A stretch of DNA of 64,000 bases from Prochlorococcus marinus XMU1412 (GTDB taxonomy: Bacteria; Cyanobacteriota; Cyanobacteriia; PCC-6307; Cyanobiaceae), in assembly GCF_017696315.1 (NCBI RefSeq), contig NZ_JAAORJ010000002.1, positions 269,171 through 333,170 of the forward strand. Reading direction: 5' to 3'. The position numbers and the translations under genes are program-made. The first letter of the stretch is position 1. The number at the start of each line of letters is the position of its first letter. Positions 6,666 to 13,690 of this stretch are shown in pieces. The notes under the pieces were generated by a model. That model saw nothing but the letters and a program-made list of their open reading frames with translations. It made no database searches and was not told the origin of the DNA.

Positions 6666-7446
6666 ATAATCTGTTTATATTCCAAATTCCATTATTATTA
6701 GTAACCTCTACTTGAATACTATATAACTTATTAAGATTTTCACTATTTATAACCTCATTTTGATCTCCATCGGCGATTATTTTGCCATCTTTTAGCATTA
6801 TGACTCGATCATAAATTTTTGTAATTGTTGAAATATCATGAGTGACACATAAAATTTTTGTATTTAATTTTGACAATTCATTAACCTTATCAACTACAAA
6901 AAACTTTGATTTATAATCTAAATTTGCAATTGGTTCATCTAGGATTAAGATTTCTGGTTTTTTGATTAATGCCCTTGCAATAAGGGAAATTTGTTTTTCT
7001 CCATCAGATAAATAGGAAAAATTCTTTTTAGATAAATTTGATATATTCATTTTCTTCATGATTTCTTCCACCTTATAAGAATCTCTATCAGATTTATTTT
7101 GTACGTAACAATATCTGCCATACAGTCCACTTAAAATTAAATCAAATACTTGTAAATTTGGATTTATTCTATTTTTTATATCATTATTTACGGTACTTAT
7201 CTTTTTTCTAAGTTCCCATAAATTTATAAGTTCTTTGTCAAATATCTTCAGTTTCGATTCATTAGCTACTACTGGGTATAAGTTTCTATTAATTATTTCA
7301 ATTAGAGATGATTTACCTGAACCATTTGGTCCAATTAATATTACATTTTCTGAATAAGATATCTTTAAATTTAAATCTTTAATTACTCTAAAGCCATTTC
7401 TAAAACAATTTATATTTTTTGCGTCAAACCAAAATTTATTAAACAC
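6658..7446 (-). CDS. ABC ATPase subunit (YlmA/ModF-like, substrate unknown)
   Basis: A 262-residue single ATPase domain: Walker A GPNGSGKSS (~39-47), signature LSDGEKQ in place of LSGGQ (~147-153), Walker B ILILDEP (~169-175) and the H-loop histidine in CVTHDIST. LSDGE is seen in the ModF/YlmA-like branch. The start is GTG, and that G is shared with the TAG of the preceding small membrane frame (TAGTG), so translation of the two is coupled. No permease is adjacent except that 33-residue membrane peptide and the Rieske protein's own membrane tail. Transport substrate cannot be inferred. Confidence 0.85.
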   Translation of the reverse strand: MFNKFWFDAKNINCFRNGFRVIKDLNLKISYSENVILIGPNGSGKSSLIEIINRNLYPVVANESKLKIFDKELINLWELRKKISTVNNDIKNRINPNLQVFDLILSGLYGRYCYVQNKSDRDSYKVEEIMKKMNISNLSKKNFSYLSDGEKQISLIARALIKKPEILILDEPIANLDYKSKFFVVDKVNELSKLNTKILCVTHDISTITKIYDRVIMLKDGKIIADGDQNEVINSENLNKLYSIQVEVTNNNGIWNINRLSK

Positions 7447-7547
7447 TAAAACTTATTACTCCAAAATATAATCAATTGAATCGAGCTTAAAATAAATATA
7501 AAGAGATAAAGCCAATTCAACCATGAAGGTCTATCTACTTTCTTCAT
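7446..7547 (-). CDS. 33-residue membrane peptide, possibly the detached end of the Rieske protein
   Basis: The frame reads MKKVDRPSWLNWLYLF then a ~20-residue hydrophobic helix and a short polar tail. It lies between the Rieske oxygenase stop and the ABC ATPase start, and is in the same frame as the Rieske gene, separated from it only by TAA and one serine codon. Pheophorbide-oxygenase-type Rieske proteins usually end with a two-helix membrane hairpin; here the first helix ends the oxygenase and this peptide supplies the second. It is therefore either a separate peptide made by re-initiation or the 3' part of a gene interrupted by a nonsense change. No clear ribosome-binding site precedes its ATG. 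Confidence 0.55.
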   Translation of the reverse strand: MKKVDRPSWLNWLYLFIFILSSIQLIIFWSNKF

Positions 7548-7550
7548 GGA

Positions 7551-8873
7551 TTATATTATTAACATAAAAAATATAAGCGGAGCAGCAAATCTTACAAATG
7601 TTTTTCTAATAATATCTATATTATTTGCAATTTCTAACTTCTTTATTTCAGGAGGATATTTCAATATAACTTTGTCATATACATCAAGATTTTGGGTTTT
7701 GTTAATATTTTTCCATGGTTCATCTTTATCTTCAGACTTCTTGTACCACTTCCAAAAATAATTTATTATCCTATCTTCTCCCAATAATTTTATTTCATCC
7801 TTACTTATAAATCCCATATCGTGATTATATGTTTGTGTTTTTAAAATCATATAATCTTCATCGAAGATCTTATAAAAAATCTTTCTTTGAGTCTCTTTAA
7901 ATAATAAGAGGTTATTAAGTAGTTTATTTTGTAGAAATTTCCTGTAATGTCTTACTATCACTCTTGCTTTGTTGTTTCCTAGAGGGATATGATCTAAAAC
8001 TTGTAAATATCTTGATGAGGAAGGATCGCCTTTGTAAATTAATATTCTTCCTGGAGGTATGTACTTAATGCGAATAAATTCTTTTTTAGGGTCATTCTTG
8101 TAATAATAAATACTTTCAATGTATGAGGGATTAATATTAATTTTCTGGGTAAAACTAACTAATACGTTTTTATTCACATCTTTATCTGGGATTGTATCGC
8201 CATGAACCCAAAAGATATGAAGGATATCTAGGTGATTTTCAATGATCCTTGACCAATCACATTTGAAGTCGACTAATACCTCCTCAAAGACATAATCCAT
8301 ATATGAAAAACCATTTTCATATAATTCGTAGTTACTTATAGGTGTATCTTCACTTATATTATTTAAATCAGTCTCAGATTTTTTAGAAAAATGTACAAAA
8401 ATATATCCATTTTTTTCTGAAGTTTTGTATTGAGATAAATGAATACTTTTGGCGTAGTTATCGTAGTTATTATCAACTATATGGCGACATGTTATTCTGT
8501 CGAGATTTTGGCAACTTCCTCTAGATGAAAATTTAGCTCCATGATATGGGCAGGTTATTACTCCATCTGATAATGTCCCTCCAAAAAAGGAGGCCCCTCT
8601 ATGTGGACAAATATTTTTAATGCACCTAACGTTTTTATTTTCATCTCTATAAAGAACAAGAGGCTCATCATAGAGTGAAAAATAATATAACTTATTTTTT
8701 TTTAGTTCTTTAGAGGGACAAATTGCATACCAACCAAATAAACCTATATTTAAATCTTTTTGAGTTTCTCTAATATCAAACGAGTCAATTTTTACTACCG
8801 TTCCTTTTTTAAATGGCTTAAGAACGGTATTAAAGTCTTTTGATTTAAAAAAATTAATTTGTCTGTTTTCCAT
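7551..8873 (-). CDS. Rieske [2Fe-2S] oxygenase, pheophorbide a oxygenase/TIC55-like
   Basis: A 440-residue ring-hydroxylating-type monooxygenase. The Rieske centre is C-P-H (89-91) and C-P-Y-H (108-111), 16 residues apart. The mononuclear iron site is Asp216, His219 and His224 in the NHLDILHIFWVH block, with the bridging acidic residue pattern intact. The protein is then PaO-like and ends in a single hydrophobic helix (RFAAPLIFFMLII) directly before TAA. The family acts on chlorophyll breakdown products or related tetrapyrroles in plants; the substrate in picocyanobacteria is unknown. Downstream in the same frame lies a second membrane helix. An electron donor such as ferredoxin is expected from the family. 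Confidence 0.9.
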   Translation of the reverse strand: MENRQINFFKSKDFNTVLKPFKKGTVVKIDSFDIRETQKDLNIGLFGWYAICPSKELKKNKLYYFSLYDEPLVLYRDENKNVRCIKNICPHRGASFFGGTLSDGVITCPYHGAKFSSRGSCQNLDRITCRHIVDNNYDNYAKSIHLSQYKTSEKNGYIFVHFSKKSETDLNNISEDTPISNYELYENGFSYMDYVFEEVLVDFKCDWSRIIENHLDILHIFWVHGDTIPDKDVNKNVLVSFTQKININPSYIESIYYYKNDPKKEFIRIKYIPPGRILIYKGDPSSSRYLQVLDHIPLGNNKARVIVRHYRKFLQNKLLNNLLLFKETQRKIFYKIFDEDYMILKTQTYNHDMGFISKDEIKLLGEDRIINYFWKWYKKSEDKDEPWKNINKTQNLDVYDKVILKYPPEIKKLEIANNIDIIRKTFVRFAAPLIFFMLII

Positions 8874-9031
8874 AAATTAATTTCTTTTTTTAAATGACTG
8901 TTTATCTTTCGGAACTATAACCCAAGTAAATAATCAATTTCTTATAAAAAGAAAATTCTCTATTATTTGTAGCAATATTTATGTAGCTATAGAAAAATAT
9001 TGAGTCTCTATCGTATCTATGTATCTTTATT

Positions 9032-9226
9032 TCATATTTTTTGTATCTTTTGTGATTCTTTCAAATTTTTTATGTAATCAATAGCATCATCAATATTTTT
9101 GTGGAAATTACATTGACCCAAATAACAACCTATAAATCTTAAAAATTTTCTCTTTCCACCACTAATTTCATATCTATGTATTGTTCCGCCATCTATAGGA
9201 GCATAAATAAGTTCTGGTAATGCCAT
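9032..9226 (-). CDS. Small hypothetical protein
   Basis: A 64-residue soluble protein starting MALPELIYAPIDGGTIHRYE, with two cysteines near the middle (CYLGQC) and a charged helical tail. The composition is balanced, unlike chance AT-rich frames. It stands alone, leftward, ahead of the Rieske operon with 158 bases between them. I recognise no family or motif. Confidence 0.6.
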   Translation of the reverse strand: MALPELIYAPIDGGTIHRYEISGGKRKFLRFIGCYLGQCNFHKNIDDAIDYIKNLKESQKIQKI

Positions 9227-9388
9227 ATTAATTTTGTATTTAATACTTAATTTAAAAATAATTCATGTTTAAATACATTTCCATAGCTCAATACATATAT
9301 TTAATAATTAATTTACTTATTTTATATAAATATTTATTGAATACCCATGTATTATTTGTTATCTATTAATTATTGATATGGATTTTTG

Positions 9389-9484
9389 ATGCCAAAAGCA
9401 TTTAGGCGTTTTTTAAAAAAATTACCAAAAAAAATTCAAACTATAAAATACTCATTTAGAGAGTTTTTATCATCCAAAATATGA
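9389..9484 (+). CDS. Possible 31-residue highly basic peptide
   Basis: This is the only coding candidate I see in the ~360-base gap 9227-9590. The ATG frame reads MPKAFRRFLKKLPKKI and ends FREFLSSKI; 11 of 31 residues are Lys or Arg and hydrophobic residues fall at helix-like spacing, so an amphipathic cationic helix is likely. No strong ribosome-binding site is seen. The rest of the gap is AT-rich with no recognisable signal. It may be a chance frame. Confidence 0.3.
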   Translation: MPKAFRRFLKKLPKKIQTIKYSFREFLSSKI

Positions 9485-9590
9485 AATAACTGTTCTGGTT
9501 AATAAATTTTTAATTTCTATAATTTTTAATAAAACATAGTCGGCAAAGTTAAATTTTAAACTATATTAAATTTGCAATTTTTGAAATTTT

Positions 9591-9932
9591 ATGATCAAAA
9601 GGGTTTTTGCGATATTCACTTTAACTTTTCTTTTTCTATTTAGTAGTCCAGTTCACTCATTAGATACTTCTTCAAAAACTCTTGAAAAGTATACTAAAAA
9701 GATTTCTAGCAAGTTCACTAGAACTTACTGCAACACTTCCAACTTCGGTATTTCTTATGAAGGAGCTTTGGCATTTGCTATTGGAGAAACTAATAAGGAA
9801 TTTAAAAATAATAAACTCAATAAGTTGATAGATTATTCTTTACTAAAAAATTCAATAGTTAATGATTTAGAAAATAATTGCCAGGTTTATGATTTCGATA
9901 TTAGTAATTTAGAAAATTTGAAGATTAACTAG
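9591..9932 (+). CDS. Secreted hypothetical protein
   Basis: A 113-residue protein with a classical signal peptide: basic MIKR, a ~15-residue hydrophobic core and a likely cleavage after VHS near residue 23. The mature ~90 residues contain two cysteines (about 47 and 97), which could form a disulfide in the periplasm. No known domain is recognised. It stands alone, convergent with the next small membrane gene 21 bases away. Confidence 0.65.
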   Translation: MIKRVFAIFTLTFLFLFSSPVHSLDTSSKTLEKYTKKISSKFTRTYCNTSNFGISYEGALAFAIGETNKEFKNNKLNKLIDYSLLKNSIVNDLENNCQVYDFDISNLENLKIN

Positions 9933-9953
9933 AAAATGTATATTGTATGAGTC

Positions 9954-10136
9954 TTATTTTTTTCCTATCCAATCATTTGGTTTCTCCATCATCCATTCGA
10001 AAACTCCCTTGGCATCAAGGTTTTTAGAAGCATAAATAAATAAAATTGGAAATATTAAAATTACTGCGCCAATAACTGCTAACTCTATTTTACCGATCCC
10101 CATCTCAGTAACTGTTAAAGCAAAATAATTAATCAT
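9954..10136 (-). CDS. Small single-pass membrane protein
   Basis: About 60 residues from the ATG at 10136; a still shorter version starts at 10103 (MGIGKIELAV). A 20-residue hydrophobic helix (ELAVIGAVILIFPILFIYAS) is followed by a polar tail ending KPNDWIGKK. The extended frame further upstream is asparagine-rich and looks non-coding, which is why I do not use it. The clean helix-tail design resembles small subunits of thylakoid or respiratory complexes, but I cannot assign it to one. Confidence 0.6.
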   Translation of the reverse strand: MINYFALTVTEMGIGKIELAVIGAVILIFPILFIYASKNLDAKGVFEWMMEKPNDWIGKK

Positions 10137-10309
10137 TATATTTATTGATTTAAAATTTATTTCTACATAATTTATGAAAAAATTTGTATCCATTCACTTA
10201 TTTATAGAATATCTTAATTATTTATAGCGAAGGATATTTGTATAAAGTACCTATTTTATTGATGAAGAAATTTTAATAATTTAAATAATAGGCTTCTGTT
10301 TGATGGGTT

Positions 10310-10453
10310 ATGATTCGTGAAATTATTATTTTTACACCTATTTTTGCATTATTGATTGGATTTATAGTATTGAGAATATTAAATAAAAGAAAGAGATCAG
10401 CTAAAAGTATTTATAAATTAATAGATGATTTGGAAAAAAAATACATATATTGA
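10310..10453 (+). CDS. Small single-pass membrane protein
   Basis: A 47-residue frame with ATG start: a hydrophobic helix (IIIFTPIFALLIGFIVLRIL) followed by a basic stop-transfer segment (NKRKRS) and a charged helical tail. This topology, with positive charges right after the helix, is what a real single-pass protein shows. Upstream there is no strong ribosome-binding site. It converges with the next gene, 21 bases away. Function unknown. Confidence 0.5.
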   Translation: MIREIIIFTPIFALLIGFIVLRILNKRKRSAKSIYKLIDDLEKKYIY

Positions 10454-10474
10454 TTTCTTTTATAAGAAAAAAGA

Positions 10475-10771
10475 TTAATCAAATTCTATTCCAACTTCTT
10501 CTTTTAAATCTCTCTCCAAATCTGGAAGATGAGGTTCTACCCAATGATCTTTGTTATCAATTCCTGCTGCATTTACATAATTCATAATATGTCGATCCAC
10601 TTGCTTGTAAAGATCATGCAAATTTAAATCCATACGAATATCATGTGCAATTTCAGAGACTTGTTTTTCTGTTAGACAATGATCTGGATGAAGTAAATCA
10701 CAACATGGGATTCTCTTCTCGATCAATTCATTTAGATTGATTTTTATTTCGTAATCTTGATGGACAGTCAT
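10475..10771 (-). CDS. Conserved hypothetical protein
   Basis: A 98-residue soluble acidic protein. It has a CC pair followed by DLLHPDHC (residues 23-32) and several histidines (about 9 in all), suggesting possible metal binding, though no established motif is recognised. The even codon and residue composition supports a real gene. Single gene, leftward, ATG start. Confidence 0.65.
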   Translation of the reverse strand: MTVHQDYEIKINLNELIEKRIPCCDLLHPDHCLTEKQVSEIAHDIRMDLNLHDLYKQVDRHIMNYVNAAGIDNKDHWVEPHLPDLERDLKEEVGIEFD

Positions 10772-10867
10772 TGAATTAATAGCTTTTTTACTTTAATTCT
10801 AATTATGTTTAAGGTTTTGTATATCTTTAGTCAAGAAACAAAGTTCTTTAATGCATATAAGGTTATT

Positions 10868-11023
10868 TTAAATAAATAGATCTTCCAAATCTTTATACAA
10901 ATCATCATGCTCTTTTTGGTTTTCTATAAGTTCATGGTTATCCAGTGAAAGTTCTTTTTTTGAAGTATAGAATAGATATCCAAGGGCTCCTAAGAGTAAT
11001 GTTGTTGGTAAAATCATTAGCAT
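10868..11023 (-). CDS. Small membrane protein
   Basis: A 51-residue frame starting MLMILPTTLLLGALGYLFY, i.e. an N-terminal membrane helix, followed by an acidic, histidine-containing tail ending DLEDLFI. The second ATG, at 11017, is an alternative start. Leftward gene; the upstream 70 bases are shared with the rightward ribbon-helix-helix gene. No family recognised. Confidence 0.45.
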   Translation of the reverse strand: MLMILPTTLLLGALGYLFYTSKKELSLDNHELIENQKEHDDLYKDLEDLFI

Positions 11024-11045
11024 TAAATTGACTTATAATGAATAT

Positions 11046-11057
11046 AGTGCAACACTT
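11046..11057. promoter_or_regulatory. Possible operator upstream of the ribbon-helix-helix gene
   Basis: The 12-mer AGTGCAACACTT lies 37 bases ahead of the ATG. Its reverse complement recurs with one mismatch just past the gene (11505-11516), and a further related AAGTGCTGAAC lies at about 11066. The arrangement would suit autoregulation by the encoded protein; this is inference only. Confidence 0.25.
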
Positions 11058-11093
11058 ATTACAGTCAAGTGCTGAACTTTAATTAATTTTTAA

Positions 11094-11492
11094 ATGCCTA
11101 CCAAGAAAAAACGAGTTGGTTTTATTCCTAGAGAAGATGTTATGAGAATAATTGAAAAGTTAAGCACAGAGAATAATTTAAGTAATTCAAAAATAATAAG
11201 TATTTTGGTAGAAGAAGCACTTTCTAAAAGAGGTATATTTAATAAAAAAAATGGTAAAGTAACCAAATCATATCAATCAAATGAGGATATTTCAAATAAT
11301 TCATTTGATAATTCTGGTGACTTTCCAGATAATGCAAAACTCTCAATGCAAACTAACTTAGGAAATCATTTTATTTCTAGTAAATCAACCTATTTAAATG
11401 AAGAGAATCAGGAGGCTTTTGACTTGCAAACTTATAAAAAGTTTTTATCATTCCTAAAATTTCAGGAAATGATGGATAAATATAACACTTAA
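11094..11492 (+). CDS. Putative ribbon-helix-helix DNA-binding protein
   Basis: A 132-residue protein. The first ~48 residues (KKRVGFIPREDVMRIIEKLS, then a turn NLSNSK and a helix IISILVEEALSKRG) fit a strand-helix-helix MetJ/Arc or CopG-like fold. The remainder is polar, Asn/Ser-rich and probably disordered until a final helical stretch (TYKKFLSFLKFQEMMDKY). No toxin gene is adjacent. Near-identical 12-base elements flank the gene in opposite orientation. The DNA-binding assignment rests on pattern, not on a certain family match. Confidence 0.5.
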   Translation: MPTKKKRVGFIPREDVMRIIEKLSTENNLSNSKIISILVEEALSKRGIFNKKNGKVTKSYQSNEDISNNSFDNSGDFPDNAKLSMQTNLGNHFISSKSTYLNEENQEAFDLQTYKKFLSFLKFQEMMDKYNT

Positions 11493-11504
11493 TAAGGTGT
11501 TGAT

Positions 11505-11516
11505 AAGTGATGCACT
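11505..11516. repeat. Inverted copy of the 11046-11057 element
   Basis: AAGTGATGCACT differs at one position from the reverse complement of the element ahead of the gene. It begins 12 bases after the stop codon. A small imperfect hairpin (AACACTT / AAGGTGTT) overlaps the stop codon just before it, with no T-run, so it is a weak terminator candidate at best. Confidence 0.25.
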
Positions 11517-11618
11517 GTGCGTTAAATTTAATTTGTACTTTCTAGGAGATTTTCATATAAAAATTATTTCACCATTTCAAAAATCTAAATTCAACAATCT
11601 ATAAAAATATTTATTCCT

Positions 11619-11933
11619 ATGAATTCATCCCTCCCAGTTCTATCTGTAAATCTACTTCCTCCAGAAAAGTTATATTGTAATTTTAGTTATTGGAGTTCTT
11701 TGTTCTCTCAGGATATGCAAATTTTATGGGATAGAGCGCATGGAGTACCTTTAGAAAAACTGCCAAAAGGAGTTTCTGATTTGATTTTTCCGTATTTATT
11801 GCTTGCACTCTCAGACTATAAGACTTCGCAAATAAATAAAATGAATGGAATAGGATTAGACAATCTATTAATCCTTTGGTTTGATAAGTACTTATTAAAT
11901 AAAAATGGTTACTTCGAGCTAATTAAAAAATAA
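11619..11933 (+). CDS. Hypothetical protein
   Basis: A 104-residue protein with aromatic-rich, well-mixed composition (for example NFSYWSSLFSQDMQILWDRA and a long LIFPYLLLALSDY helix). It appears soluble and globular, with one cysteine. No motif is recognised. It stands alone between the ribbon-helix-helix gene and the small-ORF interval that follows. Confidence 0.6.
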   Translation: MNSSLPVLSVNLLPPEKLYCNFSYWSSLFSQDMQILWDRAHGVPLEKLPKGVSDLIFPYLLLALSDYKTSQINKMNGIGLDNLLILWFDKYLLNKNGYFELIKK

Positions 11934-12063
11934 TATTTAAAATTAGCTATTAATATCAAATTTTATTGCTATAAAAATTTATTACTTTTAAAATATTTTT
12001 TAGTGATTCTTTCCTAATTGGCACATCAATAGTCTTGCTATAAATATATTAAAAGGTTTGTTG

Positions 12064-12156
12064 ATGCATTCTTTAAATTTCTTTTTAGCAAATATGTGTA
12101 TTATCGTTTTGATAATGCACATTAGGAGTGATATTAAATTAAGGAAAGCGAGATAA
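12064..12156 (+). CDS. Possible 30-residue membrane peptide
   Basis: ATG frame with one hydrophobic helix (FFLANMCIIVLIMHI) and a basic end (RSDIKLRKAR), ending in TAA that directly abuts the ATG of the next micro-frame (TAAATG). The positive-inside end is plausible for a real peptide, but the length makes chance hard to exclude. Confidence 0.3.
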   Translation: MHSLNFFLANMCIIVLIMHIRSDIKLRKAR

Positions 12157-12228
12157 ATGAAATTTAATTCAAAAACCTTAAGCTTGATATTAAACCTGTT
12201 ATTTTGCTTGTTTATATTTATTATTTAA
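12157..12228 (+). CDS. Possible 23-residue membrane peptide
   Basis: Starts at the ATG immediately after the previous stop. It is MKFNSK followed by a hydrophobic helix to the end (LSLILNLLFCLFIFII). The head-to-tail arrangement of two membrane micro-frames is suggestive, but AT-rich DNA encodes hydrophobic residues easily. Confidence 0.25.
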   Translation: MKFNSKTLSLILNLLFCLFIFII

Positions 12229-12338
12229 TTTTTTAAGTATTAATTAATTAATTTTCAAAAAAAGATCAAAAATTAATATTTAAATTTGGTTGACTTTTAT
12301 TGTGAATGCGATGATAATGGCAAAAATAAATTTTTATT

Positions 12339-12512
12339 GTGAATCTTCTTTCAGATACTTTTGATGATTTTGTTGATGATCTACTTTCATCCGATGTTAA
12401 TTTATTAAAAGGGGAACTTGATTTTCTTCTTATGCAATATTTATTTAATTCTTTAGATTTGAAGCTTATAAATAAAAATGAAACTATAGATGAGGAATCA
12501 TTAGCTGCTTAA
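12339..12512 (+). CDS. Small acidic hypothetical protein
   Basis: A GTG-started frame of 57 residues, acidic and leucine-rich (SDTFDDFVDDLLSSDV, then LKGELDFLLMQYLFNSLDLK), likely helical. It ends 5 bases before the next small frame, suggesting a pair. The acidic composition in an AT-rich genome is a mild argument that it is coding. I recognise no family. Confidence 0.4.
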   Translation: MNLLSDTFDDFVDDLLSSDVNLLKGELDFLLMQYLFNSLDLKLINKNETIDEESLAA

Positions 12513-12517
12513 TTTTT

Positions 12518-12622
12518 ATGAAATTTTTTTATGAAAGATTTTGGGTACCAGTTTTTGGTTATATTTTATCTAAATTTGTTTTTTTAATAGAAGGTAAGAA
12601 GCAGGACCCTAAAAAAAAATAG
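12518..12622 (+). CDS. Small hypothetical peptide, possibly membrane-associated
   Basis: A 34-residue ATG frame: MKFFYERFWVPVFGYILSKF then FLIEGKKQDPKKK. An aromatic, hydrophobic stretch is followed by a lysine-rich tail. It lies 5 bases behind the previous small acidic frame, so the two may be co-translated. No homology is recognised. Confidence 0.35.
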   Translation: MKFFYERFWVPVFGYILSKFVFLIEGKKQDPKKK

Positions 12623-12763
12623 ATTAATTTTTTTTTTCTTCATTAGGTATTTTTAAATACATAATCTATGTGAATATATTTTGATAACAACAAAAGTAGT
12701 GCTTTAATTTTAGGAACATATGCATGGTTGAGATATAACTTAATTGCTTTTTAGCAAATTAAA

Positions 12764-12943
12764 ATGAACAAAAATAATATGTTGAAGCCATATACAGTGC
12801 ATTATCGCGATTTTCAAAATATAAGATTGGAAAATTGTTTTTATGCTTCTGACGCTTACGAGGCTAGAACACTAGCAATGGAATTTAATAAGTATATAAA
12901 TGAGCATCCAAACAGCATAGACCTTATAAGATGCGAAAAATGA
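12764..12943 (+). CDS. Conserved-looking small hypothetical protein
   Basis: A 59-residue ATG frame with balanced composition (VHYRDFQNIRLENCFYASDA, EARTLAMEFNKYINEHPNSI) and two cysteines. The arrangement of a strand-like start, an alpha-helix (DAYEARTLAMEFNKYI) and a final strand (SIDLIRCEK) looks like a small folded domain rather than random translation. It lies convergent to urtE. Apart from this and the four micro-frames listed before it, I see nothing in 11940-12970. Confidence 0.55.
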   Translation: MNKNNMLKPYTVHYRDFQNIRLENCFYASDAYEARTLAMEFNKYINEHPNSIDLIRCEK

Positions 12944-12977
12944 ATACTTATTTTTATTAATTTAAAATTATAATCTT

Positions 12978-13688
12978 TTAAACACTCAAGAATTTATCAA
13001 TAACCGCTTGACTCAACTCACTAGTATTTCCACTGGCAACAATACCTCCGCGTTGCATCGCATAATATCTATTGGCTTGTCTTACAAAATGCAAATGTTG
13101 TTCAACTAATAAAACACCAATTCCTGTATCTCTAATTATCTGGTTAATTGCATTTTCAATGTCTAAAACTATATTTGGCTGAATACCTTCCGTTGGTTCG
13201 TCAAGCAATAGAAGTTGAGGTTTGCCTAGCAATGCTCTTGCAATAGCTAATTGCTGTTGTTGTCCTCCACTAAGATCTCCTCCTTTCCTTTGAAGAAAAT
13301 CTTTAAGTATTGGGAAGAGATCATAGATAAATGGATCTATTTTCTTGTTCTTAGATAATCCACCTGGTAGAGACTCCATCCCTAACATAAGATTCTCTTC
13401 AACTGATAGGTATGGAATAATTTCTCTCCCTTGAGGAACGTAAGCCATTCCTTTCCTGGCCCTCTGATGAGGTGCTTTTCTATTGATATTTTCACCAATT
13501 AAATAAATATCTCCTTTTTTTTGTTTTAACAAACCAATTAGTGATTTCAATAAAGTTGTTTTGCCAACTCCATTTCTTCCAATCAAACAAACCATTTCTC
13601 CTGATTTAACGTTTAAATCTACATCTCTAAGAATATGGCTCTCGCCATAATAAGTATTTAACGATTTTATCTCGAGTAAATTTTCCAT
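12978..13688 (-). CDS. urtE: Urea ABC transporter ATP-binding protein UrtE
   Basis: A 236-residue LivF-type ATPase, last gene of urtABCDE. Walker A GRNGVGKTT (~37-45), signature LSGGQQQQ (~139-146), Walker B LLLLDEPTEG and the H-loop in VEQHLHF are intact. The GMAYVPQGREIIPYLSVEEN Q-loop region is typical of the urea/branched-chain amino acid importer family. Two bases separate it from urtD. With urtD it powers uptake of urea through the UrtBC permease. Confidence 0.95.
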   Translation of the reverse strand: MENLLEIKSLNTYYGESHILRDVDLNVKSGEMVCLIGRNGVGKTTLLKSLIGLLKQKKGDIYLIGENINRKAPHQRARKGMAYVPQGREIIPYLSVEENLMLGMESLPGGLSKNKKIDPFIYDLFPILKDFLQRKGGDLSGGQQQQLAIARALLGKPQLLLLDEPTEGIQPNIVLDIENAINQIIRDTGIGVLLVEQHLHFVRQANRYYAMQRGGIVASGNTSELSQAVIDKFLSV

Positions 13689-13690
13689 AA

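Noticed and set aside
7546..7761. 71-codon rightward frame over the end of the Rieske gene
   Set aside because: Antisense to the oxygenase C-terminus; its hydrophobic look mirrors the membrane helix on the other strand.
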